Part shown: positions 23,301 to 38,300 of the stretch, in pieces
Layout: every line of letters begins with the position of its first letter
Position numbering within the stretch: the stretch's first letter is position 1
Source of the DNA: Blastobasis lacticolella
Lineage: Eukaryota; Arthropoda; Insecta; Lepidoptera; Blastobasidae
DNA length: 64,000 bases
Reading direction: 5' to 3'
Assembly (NCBI GenBank): GCA_905147135.1
Contig: LR990056.1
Coordinates: 9,744,001-9,808,000 of the forward strand
The notes under the pieces: model-generated
Databases searched by the model: none
Seen by the model: the letters and a program-made list of their open reading frames with translations, nothing else
Told to the model about the DNA's origin: nothing
Translations under genes and position numbers: made by a program

Positions 23301-26300
23301 GTATTAAGAAAGGCAAGACTAACTTTTCTATGGCACCGGCAAATACTGGTATGCGCATGAGATGCTCGCCCATGCCGGCCCACTGCGAGCCCATCCCGCT
23401 GTACACGAACCACAGCGGACGGCGGGCGTTGTCAAAGTAATTAGACGTTTCAGTTAAACTTATAGTATTACCCTCCTCGTCTGTATCTGAAACGAAATTT
23501 TAAAACGACAATAATCATCTCTTTTCTAGTAATCAAATTTTATTAAATTCAAGATGTCAAAGTAAATAAAGTAAGTCGTCTGGACTTACTCAAAATAGCA
23601 TATCCTCTACCCAAGTGGCCAGAAATGCTATTGGAGTGTATATTGTGTAACAGAGCAATCTCTTCCGGGTCTATAGTACGCGATTTAAGATCCTTAAATA
23701 TGCTTTGCACAGCTGTATCTTGTCTGCCAGAAATTGTTACCAAATATGGAATGACAGTTTTGTATCTGCTAGGGTCCTGAAATTAACATGAAAAGAAGAA
23801 TTATTTTGGGTACTAATATCAAACTCACGGGCGGATCTAGTTAGGGTGGGGATAGAGGTAGTGGTGTAGTACTGTAGGTACAGTAGATGTAGGGTAGGGG
23901 TTGAGGAAGGGTAGGATAAGGTAGGGGTAACGTAAGGTAGTGATAGGTTAGGATATGAGGGTTAGAGTAAGATAGGGTAGGGGTAGACTATAGTAGGGTA
24001 GGGTTGTGGTTGGATAGGGGTAGAGCAGGGGTAGGGTAGAAGTAAGACACCACGCGGACGAAGTCGCGCCTAGCCAGCTAGTGATTAAATAAAGTGAAAT
24101 TAAATAATATGGAGTTATTTAAAGGAATTAAAGTTAATTAGCCGTGTGGTAAACGGTAGAGTAGAATAGCACCAACCCCTTACACTCGTGGGTGTCGTAC
24201 AAGGCGACTAACGTTTAGAGGCAAAATATCTAGTCTCCATAAACTGGAAAATGGGCAGCAGCGTTTTTCATTGTTATGTTTGCAACCCTTTGAACTATTA
24301 CTTTTGCCTACCCTCACACAAAATTATTAATTTTTTTTTCATAATTAATTCTTAAAATTCTAATTATATTAACATTCTAAGAACTCCAGACAAAAAGAAC
24401 TTGCCAGAAGTGGCTGTCCAGGCTTCTGGCAAAGAAAATGCTACTGGTGAATACATACAAACACCAAGAATGAGCCACTCAAGCCAAATGCAATCTTCTG
24501 ATCGAATAAATTTAGACCCAAATAATCAAGATTGTAACAATGATTGGCAAACTGTACCATTAACTCGTCAGTACAGAAGCACAAATAAACAAGCACAGGG
24601 TGCAATTGCTTCCTCACAGAACTCTCAAATAACACCAGAGAGCCAGTCAAATACCCAATGTCCTCCTTCATGGCAGCGGTTGCCATCCAGTAAACGCCGA
24701 AGAACCAGTGTCTCCCCACCAAACACCGACTATGTTCCTTTGACGACCAATAGATTTGATGCACTCCCACTGGATCCATCTACCGAAATACCAGAAACAG
24801 AAACAAAAACCTACAAACCTCCACCAATTGTGCTATATGGTATTGATGATGTAAATGAACTTACAAAACTTTTAAATGGCTATTGCAGTCCTAACAACTA
24901 TAAGATACGCATCATCAATAAGAACTTGCTCCGAATACTTGTGGATTCCTCTGAACACTATAAAAACGTAATATCTGTTATCCGAAGCCATCAATTAATT
25001 GGACATACATTTACTCCCAAGGACAAAAAACCTTACCGAATAGTCATTCGAAAACTGCATCACACAACACCGCACAGTGAAATTGTGGAAGCTATTGAAG
25101 CCACTGGCAACAAAATTCAGGGCGAAATTATTAATGCCCGTTTTGGTCCTGAAAAACTTCCAACATCAACATTCTTTGTCAATATAGAACAATCTGTCAA
25201 CAATAAAATTGTAAAAGAAATAAAGTCCATCTTTCACCAACAAGTAATTATTGAGGATCCTCGAAAAGCTACTTCTATAGTGCAATGCCATCGGTGTCAA
25301 CAGTACGGACACTCCAAAAATAACTGCATGAGGCCTTTCAGATGTGTAAAGTGTGGAGATGGACATAAGACATCGGACTGTGACAAGAAAGACAGAAACA
25401 CTCCAGCTAAGTGTGCCCTATGCTCCTGTGACCATCCAGCAAATTACAGGGGCTGTCACGTCTATAAAGAGATTTTAAATAGAAAAAGTAATTTTAAACC
25501 TCCAGCTAAACCTTCCAATGATATGTACAAGAGCAATCTTGTCACACCGACACCAAATATAGAAGTGCCTTCACATAAAAGCTCTCAGCAGCCAAGGACA
25601 TATTCTGATGTTACGGCCAACCGTCAGCCTATTGATACCAACAATGAAAACACAGCAACTACCAGCCACCAAACTTCTATGCTAGAGAAAATCCTTACCA
25701 AACAATCTGAAAAGATAGACCTGCTAATTCAACAAATCGGCACACTATTAAATCTCTTAACAACTGTAATATCCAAAATGAATCCATAACCAATGACTTC
25801 TCTAAGAATAGCGACATGGAACATAAATGGTTTGGCACCAAACAAATATAATGTTGAAGTATTTTTAAATATAAACAAAATTGATATACTATTAATATCT
25901 GAAACTCATCTAACCAATCAACGGTCTGTTGACATTATTGGCTATAAAATATACTACAGCAATCATCCGGATGGAACGGCACATGCAGGAGCTGCAATAA
26001 TTGTGAAACAAAGCATCAAACACTTTTCACTTCCTGAAACAACCCATTCATATCTACAAGCAACTGTAATATCTGTGGAGGACTGGATGGGAGTATTGAA
26101 TATTGCTGCAGTATACTGTCCCCCACGCCATCGAATCGAGGAAATAACATTTAAGAGGTTCTTTCAGTCCCTGGGTCCACGATTTATTGCTGGTGGGGAC
26201 TGGAATGCGAAACACACGTTTTGGGGATCACGGCTCATTACAACTAGAGGTCGGGAACTGAAAAAGTGCGTGGACACATTAAACTTGCAAGTGCACTCTA

Positions 26301-29300
26301 CAGGAGAGCCTACATATTGGCCAACTGACCCACATAAAATACCAGACCTAATAGACTATTTTGTAGCAAAGGGAATCTCCAATAACTATATGAAACTGGA
26401 ATCTAGCCTGGATAGTGCATCTGACCATACCCCTATAATTTGCATAATAAGCACCTCCATAGTTCAACTAGAACAAAGGGAGGAACTATATAATCACAAA
26501 ACCGATTGGGATTCTTTTAGAGATTATATTGACAGGCACTTGAATTTGAAAATATCACTGAAAACAAATAGTGAAGTGGAAGAAGCTGCAAGATCTTTTA
26601 CTAATCTTATACAAGTGGCATCTTGGAAGTCAACTCCAGTCATCAATGGGGGCCTTAAAGCAAATGATTATTCTGTTTTGGTTAGAAACAAAATAGCTGA
26701 AAAAAGACGTTTGAGACGTAAATGGCAATTGAGTAGACATGCAACTGATAAGACAGCATTAAATAAATGCCAAAAGGAGCTAAAAGATATGCTTGATAAA
26801 GTCGAGAATAAAACACTGCAAGGAAGACTTGAAACTTTATCAAATGACAAAGCTGACAACTACTCACTATGGAAGCTAACAAAATCTCTAAAGCGACCCA
26901 AAGACCACATCCCTCCATTGCGTAAAAGCGATGGCAGCTGGGTTCGAGGTACCTCTGAAAAGGCTGAACTTTTTGCCGAATTCCTGTCCAGTGTGTTTAA
27001 GCCAAACGATCCGGTATCTAATTATCAAGAAGATGACATTGATTTAATACTTGAAAGTGATCAACAGATGTCACCACCAATAAAGGCAGTATCTCCCAGA
27101 GAGGTGTACAGGCAAATTAGGCTGCTCAAACCAAAAAAGGCACCAGGTTATGATCTAATAACTGCAGAAATACTACAACAGCTGCCAAGACGGGGAATAG
27201 TATACATCACGGTGTTGTTTAATGCTGTCTTGCGATTGCAATACTTTCCTGCATTATGGAAAATATCCATCATACAAATGATATCAAAGCCTGGGAAGCC
27301 TCCTCATGAAGTAACATCTTATCGACCAATAAGTCTCCTACCTGTGTTATCAAAACTGTTGGAAAAAATTGTCCTAAAAAGAATGGCACCAATCCTGAAT
27401 GAAAACAAAATCATCCCTGATCATCAGTTTGGATTTCGAGCCAACCATTCTACCGTAGAGCAAGTGCACAGAGTTGCTCATAAAATTCGTCAGACATTGG
27501 AGAAGAAAGAGTACTGCTCAGCGGTGTTTCTTGATGTACAGCAGGCGTTTGATCGTGTGTGGCACAAGGGGCTTATTTACAAAATAAAATGCAATCTTCC
27601 GAACTCCTACTATAAACTTCTCGAATCATATGTAAAGGATCGAAAATTTCGGGTGCAGTTGGAGGGCAGTGCATCAACTTGTAGACAAATCTATGCTGGA
27701 GTACCCCAAGGCTCGGTGCTTGGCCCGGTATTGTATACCATTTATACATCAGACCTTCCTGTTACAGAGGAGATTTTAATAGCCACATATGCGGATGATA
27801 CAGCTGTCCTGGCTGGTAGTGACTCTGCCGAGGCGGCTTCGGAAATTCTACAAGAATATTTGTATAAAATCCAACACTGGCTTGACAAGTGGCGAATTAA
27901 AGTAAGTGCATCAAAGTCCAGCCACATAACATTCACACTTCGGGATGGTAATTGCCCTCCAGTGAAGCTTCATAATACAATTTTGCCACATCAGGAGCAT
28001 GTTAAATATCTGGGAATGCATCTGGACCGCAAGCTGAACTGGAAACATCACATAAAAGCAAAGAGAGATCAGGCAAACTTGAGAATGAGAGAGTTGAACT
28101 GGCTCATTGGGAGGCATTCTGCATTAAGCCTAAACAATAAACTGCTTGTATATAAGACCATAATCAAGCCGATATGGACATACGGGATACAGTTATGGGG
28201 ATCAGCTAGTCAATCCAATACCGACATATTGCAACGTTTCCAAAACATTACTTTGAAAACTATAACAAATGCCCCATGGTACATAAAAAACTCAGAAGTG
28301 CATGAGTACCTGAATATCCCCACAGTAAAGAATGAAATTGAGGTGTACTGTGCAGGGTATAAGGATAGACTGGAAAACCATGTAAACAAACTGGCCACCA
28401 ACCTAACCGATGATAGCAAAACCGTGCATCGCCTGAAGAGGGCAAGGCTAGCCTCGCTATGACAGCTGTCTAATGCTGAATATGGGTAGCCACGTCATTG
28501 GATGTGCGCCCTTTACACCCAAAACCGACAAACAATCTGATTATAGCCAATGGGCTGATGGCAGATGGAGATTAGGAGGGAAGAGAAAAAAAAAAAAAAA
28601 AAAAAAAAAAAAATGTTTGCAACACTGCGATCTCCAACCCGCCTGCCAAGCGTGGAGATTATGGCAATAACCTCCCCTTTTGCGGGAGAGGCCCAAAGTC
28701 CTGTAGTGGACTGTTATGGGCTGTGATGATGAATTAAAGGAAATAAAATTAAATAACAAGCTATGATAGGAATGATATTTAGAATGCATTTAACTCCGTT
28801 ATAGACTTCTTAGGCGGACCCTGGGCCCTAGCGTGCCGCGCGGAGGCGGAATCGGGACATAAATCAAAGATGATGATAATGATGATGATAATAATGATGA
28901 TGATGACTTTGGAAACAATCTCAAAATTATGCCAAAACTCACGTCTTGTCTGCGAATCCAGAGATTTCTCGCGAATGAAAGACATTAATACATCGAAATA
29001 TGTGTTCCAACAAGCGGAGCTCGGAAGTTGACAAGGCACGTCTTCACGCTATGACCCAACCGGAGTCAGGGTTGTGTGACCTAATCTTATGTCAAAGAGG
29101 AAAAGGTCTTTGAAAAGAAAAACGTTTGCGACCTCTCACTTAAAAAGTACCCAACATAACCCCGGAGCCTGCGGCTAGCCTTAAACCGGAAAATATTGTG
29201 TTTGATCGCAGTGTACGATTTTGTACCGTTCGAGATGTAGTTTCCGTAGTGTTCAGCATAAATAATAACTGTCAGGCGTCGGTTGAAATTCTTAACCCAC

Positions 29301-32300
29301 GGTCTTGGGCATATTTGGAAGAAAGTCTGTTCATGGAAGCCTATTTGGTTGACTTTTTACATATTTTTAAGAGAGGTATCCGCGTATAGATAGCGGGGTA
29401 TCCCGTTTGAAATGGAGCCGCCCGACTGGGGAAGTACCTCCACCTTACAGAATACCACAGCTAAACAATACTCTTTTAAATAGTATTGTGTTTCTACCGG
29501 TGAGTAAGGTTTCCAGAGCTCCATGGGGTGGGAATTTGGGGAACCGTGGCTTTGGCAGTGGAGGGATATTTGCCTTTTTGCTGCCAGAGTAACGTGTTAT
29601 AGAGGTGGGCAACGCATTGGCGATAGTCTCGGTGTTGCTAATGTCTATAGGCAGTGGTGACAACTTTCCATCAGGTGGCCCGCTTGCCTGTTTGTCTATC
29701 GTATGACATAAAAAAAAAAAAAAATTCGTCAGGGTGCTCTTAGTATCGACGAAAAGAGATAATTTATTTTTACGTATACTAACGGAACACACTTCAATTT
29801 ATTGTATATTTTACAATTATATTAGTAGTTTTGTTATCTCAATTTGTAATTAATTAAAAAGTAATTTGTATTAAAGCGCCATTTTAAAAAGTAGGTAGAA
29901 AAGAGTACAGTGTCACCGACTGATCTGTTCAGTAGACAATATTAGAACTATAGATGCCATAAATGCCATTTAGTAATTGTCATTCCACAAGCTTCACTAC
30001 CGCCGTTGTCTACCGAACATATAAGTTGGTGGCGATGTAGAGATTCAGACTGGTGGTAGACCCGGCGCCAGATTAGATTGCACGTGGATGACAAAGGAAC
30101 TAAATTAGACAGATAGGCAATATTATTAACTTACAATATAAACAATGACAAGGACGCTCAAGACCATAACCTCAAAGCAATCTTATCTGGTCCCGACTTT
30201 AAAAAGAAAGTGTGACATGTTATGTTGACTGGGGTTCAAAATACCGGAATTAATCTGGGATCAGTATACCGGTTGTCTCGAATGAAACTTTTATTCAAAG
30301 TCGCTCACGGCAATCTACAATCATTTGTCTTATAATTTTAATAAATAATATACAAAACATGTGTAAAATTTATGACGGTTAATTTCAACTACAGACTAAC
30401 TGATGTAAATGTAAATCAAGGCATAATTCGTCCTTTGATACGAGCATTAAAATATAAGCTGAGTACGGTTCTAAAACTGGTATAGTAGGACCACGCTAAG
30501 TCCGAAGCGACTGACAGTGGTAGAAATTATAAAGTGTGGATATGGCAATATCGATTGGATAATCTGTCCTTGTCAGTCAATGCCTATTATTATTTAGGTG
30601 ATTCGCACACTGGAACGCAGCACCGTACGGTTGTGCGTGACGTGCGTTAGTCCCTAAAGAGAAATGGTAGTCTTTTTCCCATGAGTTTATGTTTACCAGT
30701 AGTCCCACGACTACCAGTGATTTGTGTATCACGATCTTTCGTTCATTGATTATATTTCGTAGAGCCGCGTATTTTTTGTTTCATTGTCTCTTTTTTTTTC
30801 TCTTTCGTATGAAAGCCATCAACAATACCATGAACAAAATATACTTGTTTTTTATTGTGGGTGAATAATTATATTTTATTTTGAATTATCTAATGCCTCT
30901 TTCACTATCACAGCGCCATTAAAGTATTTGTTTACATTTACTTAGTCAACCGGTAGTAGCCAGTATTCTAAAATTTATTACACACTGATTAGTTATTTAG
31001 TTCCAACACAAAATAACATTAACATAGGCTTTACACTTTTTAATCAACTGAATGTATATATTTCATTATAGCAAGTTTTATCCATTTTAAATTAATTTAA
31101 TTTAAGGACTCAGTATGTTCCGAGAGGGTGGCGCCCTCTAACCCTGCTGCTGCGTTCCAATGTGCCAATCGCCCTAATAATATTATTCAAGTCAGTCAAA
31201 TTACTTGTTATGACTTTTATGAATGACGTTCTATGACGGCATAAGTTGCCATGCAGAGATATTTTTTTGTAAAGCGATTCGGTCTTAGTGTGGTCTTATT
31301 ATAATAGTAGTTTATGCAACTGTCATATAAAAGGGGGGTATTAAAACATGAGTGACAGTTTATCATACGAGGCGTAGCCGAGTATGATAATAGTTTGACA
31401 CGAGTGTTTCAATACCTAGTTATATGCAGTTGCATACACTACTTTATCAACACTCATATTTTTATGTTAAATTATCGTACTTATAATTTTTTCAACTTTG
31501 CTGGATGTAAGCTGCGAGTCAGTTCTGTTGTATCTACGCGTCACGGATATCAAGTGACGGGAAATTCACGTCACTACTTTCACATTTATCTATTTATTTG
31601 CTTCAAACAAGAAAAAACATTCATTAACACAACTAACAACGATTAGAAAAGAATATTCTGTTTAGCGGGAAAATAATTACTCACAAATATAGACAGGAAA
31701 ATGTGAATTTTGAATTTAAATTTTGAATTTGTTAAAGACATTTAGGTATTCAGCCTACATTTGACCGTGTCCGGGCGCCCGACAAGAATTTAAAAAATAT
31801 AAGTGTTGCATATTGATTAAAAAGTTATTTTACGTTACAGCTGTAAAGAAATTAGTATGGGAATAGCTGTATCGAAAAGTAATTTTTTTTTAATTTTATA
31901 GACAGGCGTGAAAAAGTCTTTCCTTAAACGACTGTTTTCGAATATGTAATTGGAACATACGAGTGTAGATAAAGGTGTTTATTTTACACTGTGTTCTTAA
32001 ATGTGAAAACATAAAAATAAAAAGTAAAAAAGAAGAATACGACGAATTGAGAACCTCCTGTTTTTGGAGTCTGTCATTTATTTCTTGTCGAGTGTTTAAG
32101 TGTCTCATCACCTTTCGTTTTTGAAGTCCACGTAATAAGACATGTCCATTAACACCGGTGACGGAGAGCGCATTGACGGCGGCGTAGGCGCTGTTCAACG
32201 GCTGGTGCTCGGTCACAATGCGCATGCGGCCCTCGCGCAGCGCTGCCACGTCGCGCCGCGGCTGCTCGCAGTGTAGGTTCGCCGCTAGCTGCCCGCGATT

Positions 32301-35300
32301 GAACCCCAGCAGCACCTGCAAACAAAACAATCTCTTGGTAGTAAAGACTAGCATGATTATGACCTATTAAACAAAAGTAGGTCATAATCACATCCAATCC
32401 ATAATCGACGCTCGTGGGGTGGCTGACCTTGGTTATGGCAGATATCCCCGAGGCAGCATCGCCGTAGCCGATGTTTGATACCACACTGCCAACCAGCAGC
32501 GGCTCGGATTTTCTCTCGCAGAACACGCGACCCAGAGCTTCCAGCTCCGCTTTGTCCGCCTCGGGTATAGCTGACATGGAATGTAATATTTTTTAAATCA
32601 CCAACACTCAGCGTGATCTTCATCATTATTTTCAGGCTCCGCTTTCTTACTTTTTCTTCTCCACTACGCCTAGTCTTTGGAATTCTGGCGTCGCAAGCCA
32701 TTTGTTCGCGCATGCGACCCAGCAATAACAATCTATTACTTCTTGAGCCATCCTCGGGATCTCTTTCCTGATACCGGCCGTATAACGTCGCACTGTCTAC
32801 AGTGGGACGTTGTATTATTAATTCTTTTACATTTATTTTTTTCTAACTCTAACAAGTCAAACTTTCCAATTTAAAAATATTTTAAAATGTTCTTCATCCT
32901 TCTCCTTTGTACGTATCATCATCATCATCATTGGCCTAAGACATGATATGAACAACGTATTGTATCCCAGGCAATACAGCCTCCAACTGTATGTAATAGA
33001 CCGCACAAAACTAGAAAAAAAAGGCTTCCGTTTTGAAGAAGCAAATCACATTACTTTTTGGCAACCGGTGTTTTCATAGTAATACGACCGCGCTTAATAA
33101 AAAATTACGATTGCTAACAACTACTCGCCGTGATTTTTTCATTTTACAATGTATACGGATACAAATAGGAGCAAATCGTTTAAAACATACAAATCTACAT
33201 AAAATTACCCAACATCAATATTAAATTAATAACGATACGAATTGTAGAATTTGAAACACAGTCTTCGGCATTGAGTGAAAAAGATAAAAGCAGTATTTTT
33301 AAAGCTTATGAATTTACCTACAAACCACATCAATTCACAGTTCAAGTATAATAAATCTCACGCTGCAGTTTACCGCGTAAAAATAAACCCGAAACCAGTG
33401 CCAATACAGTTAATGCCGTTAAACATTAAACTGCAACGTCATGCATTTTTACATTAAGGAAAAGCTGCATCCGATGAATTTGCCTCAGGTATAGGTATGC
33501 CATTGCTTGATCATATTAATTACCTACATTTTAAAAATCTCATGGAGATTGTACCTAAAAGTCGATAATAGAAAAGCTAAGACAACGTGAACGTTAAGGA
33601 CTTTCCAAAGTCTTACTCGCCGTGGTTCATTATTCGTCCTCAAATAATATGTTAACTTTCATCGTTAACTAGGTTGTTGTGTCTTCTCTAATGGTCAAGG
33701 AATTAAAAATTTACAAACCATATCCAGAGGCTTCCACATAATCTACTTCCTCTGGTGGGACTCCCGCGTCTTTATAAAACCGCTGCAGGAACTCCGCCAG
33801 CCGCTCTGGACTTCGGTAGAAGCCGAACCGCGGGCCAGTCTCGCCGGGCAGCAGCTCGTTGTACTCGCACTTCACGCTCACGACTTTCGCGTAAATTCTA
33901 TTAAATATAGGAAATTTATAAGATTAAGATTTTATTCTCTGGCTTTTGTGGTAACACCGATACATTAAAACCGTGAAATTCTATATTTTTTTTAATGTTC
34001 CTTTCCAGTTTTATTACAATATCCGTTAAATAATATTATGGCAAATAAAGGTTATTCTTAATACATCATCATATAAGCGACCGATCCCAACTTTTTCTAA
34101 AATCCGCTTTCCTTCCCAGTCTCTTCCACTTCACCCAGCCTTCAGCATCCTCACGTCGTAGTTGGGCCTCTTTCCGAATACTGATAGGTTTAGGCACCTA
34201 TTTCTTATGTTTCACTGGGGTTTACGCAACACGTGACCTGAAGCTGGTAGCAAATAGGCAAATGCTAGGTCCCTTCACTGTCAAAGCACGGTTACCCTAT
34301 GGAGCATTGTAATACGGGTACACTGCAATGTGTGCATTGTGTTAATTTTATTTTTATTTTTTAATATTATTCAAGACAGGCATTTGACCGATATCTCACC
34401 TGTTGGTAAGTGACGATGCGGCCGAAGTTGGAGCATGCATGACTTGGAACAGCCTATTCACTCTAGCCTTGATGACATCTAGATTATATTGATCACGAAA
34501 CACATAGGCAACTTTAGCTCGAAAAAACTCGAACCAAAGCGATGGCGGAAAGGGGCCGGCGGAATGTGGTAGTGCAGCTGCATTGCATACTCTCCGAAAT
34601 GTAACCTGTAGAAGACCGACAGACGCACAACCCTACGCCAATGCTCGAGGCTCTGCAGCCTAGCTCTAATCAACTGCGGGTTAGTGTTATCTTACATTTT
34701 TCCACCGAATCCAAAGCCGCTAGTTGATATTTGGCTGATCCATCCCATGCAGGATGGGACAATGTTTTGTTTTACAATCTATTTGGGTTTGCTTAAGCAT
34801 GGTTGCTACGCCACATATTTTCGTCCCAATTACCGCAGTGTCTCAAGACGAAGGTCTTTGACCAATGTGTGTTGCCAGTGATGACTTACGGATCTGAAAC
34901 GTGGCCACTCACTATGGGCCTTATAAGAAAGCTCACTGTTACCCAAAGGGCAATGGAAAGAGCTATGCTCGGAGTTTCTTTGCGCGATCGAGTAAGAAAT
35001 GAGGAGATCCGCAAGCGAACCAAGGTCACCGACATAGCTCTAAGGATTGCCAGACTGAAGTGGCAGTGGGCAGGGCACATAGCTCGAAGAACAGATGGCC
35101 GATGGGGCAGTAAAGTTCTCGAGTGGCGACCACGTACCGGTAGACGCAGCGTGGGTAGGCCTCCTACAAGATGGACCGACGACCTGGTAAGGATCGCAGG
35201 TACCAGCTGGATGCGGAAAGCAAAGGACCGGTCTTTGTGGAGATCTCTGGGGGAGGCCTATGCCCAGCAGTGGGCGTCTTCTGGCTGATATGATGATGAT

Positions 35301-38300
35301 GATGATGAAGCATGGTTGATAGAGCTGACTGGCTTGGTTGATGACAGCTATGGTGTGATAACAGCAAAGTGATTGGAACATTAGCTACCTTCTTGCTTAC
35401 TAACCATGAAGGTAGCTAATTTTCCAAACTCTTTGGATAACAGCTACTCGATGGAAAATAAAAATGAAAATCGGCGGCCGGTAGGCGTGAGTGATTTTTG
35501 GAAAAGCTTTGATGTGAGTTGAGTTGGACTGCATCATTAACAGTGAGTGAAGAGTGAGTGTTTTTGCGAGTGCTCATCTATGGGGTTTGAGTTGCCAGCG
35601 AAAAGCCGCTGCGAAAAAACACGAGACAATGACACATCACGCTCTTTTAATTGATTTCCTTTGGAACTTAACAATTAACTTAACAATATACTATTTTTAT
35701 ATTTTTCTGAGAACTGTCACGACTTGACATAAAACTTTGTTTTAGGTTTGTCGTTGATTTGTGGGACACTGTGACAACCTGTATATATATCATTAGCGAC
35801 GCCTTTTGTCGTAGATATTATAGCAAAAAAACTTAATATCCCTACCTGCCTACGGGAAACAAAGTATTAAATATTCAATTAAGAAACACATAGCTAAACA
35901 CAAGACTTACCTCTTAGCGTCTTTTTCCTTTTGTAGGAAAAGGACATTGACAGCTTCCGTTGGAACAACGCCATCTGCGTTCTCATCAAAAGACTTTGTC
36001 TTCCCGTCCATGCAGATTTGAACAGTCCTGTGTAGTAAAAATTAATATGATTTAAATTAATCCAGTATAACCTAGGAACTTAGTGTCACTAGGATAAAAA
36101 GGGAAGAGTGACCTTCCGTTGTGGATGATGGACTGTGGATGCAACGTAAGTTTGCCACTTGCCACGATGGCTGCCTCGCATTCCCCACGCTGAATAGCCT
36201 CAAACGCCTGCTGAAGTGCAGCCAACGAACTGCAGCACGCATCATCGATGCCCACCGATGGTCCCTTAGCGTTCAGCCAGTACGAGATACGATTAGCAAA
36301 CATAGCTTTACTGCACCTACAAAAAAATTTAGAATATTAAAAATAATCTACAAATAAATTACATACATTACATATGAGTAGAATAGCAGCAACCCCTTAT
36401 ACTCGCGGCTGTCGTACAAGGCGACTAATGTTTTCGAGGCAAAAGATCTAAGAGTCCCCGTAAGCCGGAAAATGGGAAGCAGCGTTTTTTATTGTTATAT
36501 TTATAGCACTACGATCTCCAGCCCGACAGCCAAGCGTGGAGATTATGGCAATAACCTCTCCTTTCGTGGGAGAGGCCCTAGGTCCTGCATTGGACTGTTA
36601 TGGGCTGTGATGATGATGATGATGAGTCTATGTTGGGACACTAGACTTTCTTCAGGAATAACTTACCAATCTAAACTGAGGCCTATTTTTTGCATCTAAT
36701 TAGAAAAAAATCTAGTTGAGTGGAGTAATTGCCACTCAGAGTGTTGGTGAGAAGACACAGCGCGGGTAGGCCTCCCACTAGGTGGACAGACGATCTAGTA
36801 AAGATTGAAGGTACCAGCGGGATGCGGAAGGTACAAGACCGGCCTTTGTGGAAATATCTGGGGGAGGCCTATGCCCAGCAGTGGACGTCTTCCGGCTCAT
36901 ATGGTGATGATGATGATAATGGTTGCCACTTTGTTAGGTCACTACATGTAACCTCTTTTTGAAATAAGCCAGGTCAGAGGTATCAGCTTGCAGCAGGTGT
37001 CTCCCTGTTTATTTCTACTCCCAAAGCCCCACCCTTCACGTACTGACTGAAAACAATGACTAAAAGCGCAAAATTTAAAAAGCATTTAAAAATTCGTCAT
37101 CCAAATGTTGTTGTTAAGTAATACCTAACACAAACCTAGTTATCTAATACCTGCTGTAACTAATAGCGCGGAGCCCTTGGTACGACTTTTATAAAATTAG
37201 CACACAATGTTGATTCGAACATAATATCATACGTACCCTGCTATACCGAGTCCTCGTTGCATTTGCATAAGATACTTCTCAGTCTCACAGAAACTAGTCC
37301 CAACGTATACACCTACTTTCATTCCTTGAAGGCTGTCTGGATTTATACCTGTAAAAATGAATGTGTGTGAATAAAAATAGTACCATGAAAACCTTAAAAG
37401 ACAAACGTCAAGTACGTCGCTATGTACAGTCGAGGAAATAGAAGCAGTTTACAAGTCTTTTTAATTTGCTCGTATAGTGATATTAATGATTTATCATACC
37501 ATAAGTCGAAAAATAGTAACATAACCAATTTCAGTCTTATGTCAACTTGCTAAACATTCAGTTTTCTCGACTGTCGTAAAATGTTGCGAGATCTCATGTG
37601 AAACCAAGTCAGTTATTTCCCACCTATAACACCCACAGCCACTCTCAAGCTGCTCTAGGATCCTCTTGACGCTAACACTAACCTACTGTCCCAAGAACGC
37701 TGACCCTCAGCAGGGCCCTCAGGTATGGGCAAAGTCGGGTTGAGAGCCCCCCAAGCCGTCAGTGCGCCACTAACATAGGGAATGTTCGTTCTGCCACCAT
37801 CTACCGTTAGAATGTTAGTGACGAGACTCACAACCCCATGCGACGACGCAAGGAAGGCCGGCAGGCTCACGTCTCAAACACGCTGCACCCTTAATCCCCA
37901 CATCTGATAGGTAAGGACGCCTGGCTCCACTGCTCCGTGTTGAGGGAGAATTTCTGTTATTATTTTGTCTATTTAAGAGCACCTATGACTCTATGATTCA
38001 GAAATAAAGATAGCAACAAGAATGTTAATTTTGTATAACATACGTACCTGCATCATAAATGGCCTGATAAGCCTGCTCGAGCATCTTTCGTGAACCCGAG
38101 TCCATACTCTGACCCAAACGGTAGTGCACTTTAAAAAATTGAGCATCAAACCGCTCCAAATCTGGCACCAAGCCGGTGAATTCGCATAACTCGGGGTGGG
38201 CGTAATTCCAACGTGAATTCTTTGCCACAAAATTTTCCTGGGCATACAAAAATAAAAAAATACCAAATCATTTCTCTAGAAAATACATATTAAATTTTAT

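Larger units (their letters stand above)
24287..28612 (+). mobile_element. Jockey-type LINE, apparently full length with intact ORFs
   Basis: Flanked by an 11-base direct repeat ATGTTTGCAAC at 24276-24286 and 28613-28623, with an oligo(A) tail of about 27 bases ending at 28612. It has a short 5' UTR, ORF1 with three CCHC knuckles and an 889-codon ORF2 with endonuclease and RT, separated by only a few bases. No internal stop was seen in either ORF. Insertion is antisense to the FAS-like gene, inside the intron between exons 8 and 9, within an older SINE. Confidence 0.92.

Noticed and set aside
23840..24050. Telomeric repeat tract
   Set aside because: The insect telomere unit is TTAGG in regular tandem; this array is irregular GGGTA words within a moth repeat.
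28541..28789. Minus-strand ORF with a phenylalanine run
   Set aside because: It is the reverse of the oligo(A) tail of the Jockey-type LINE.
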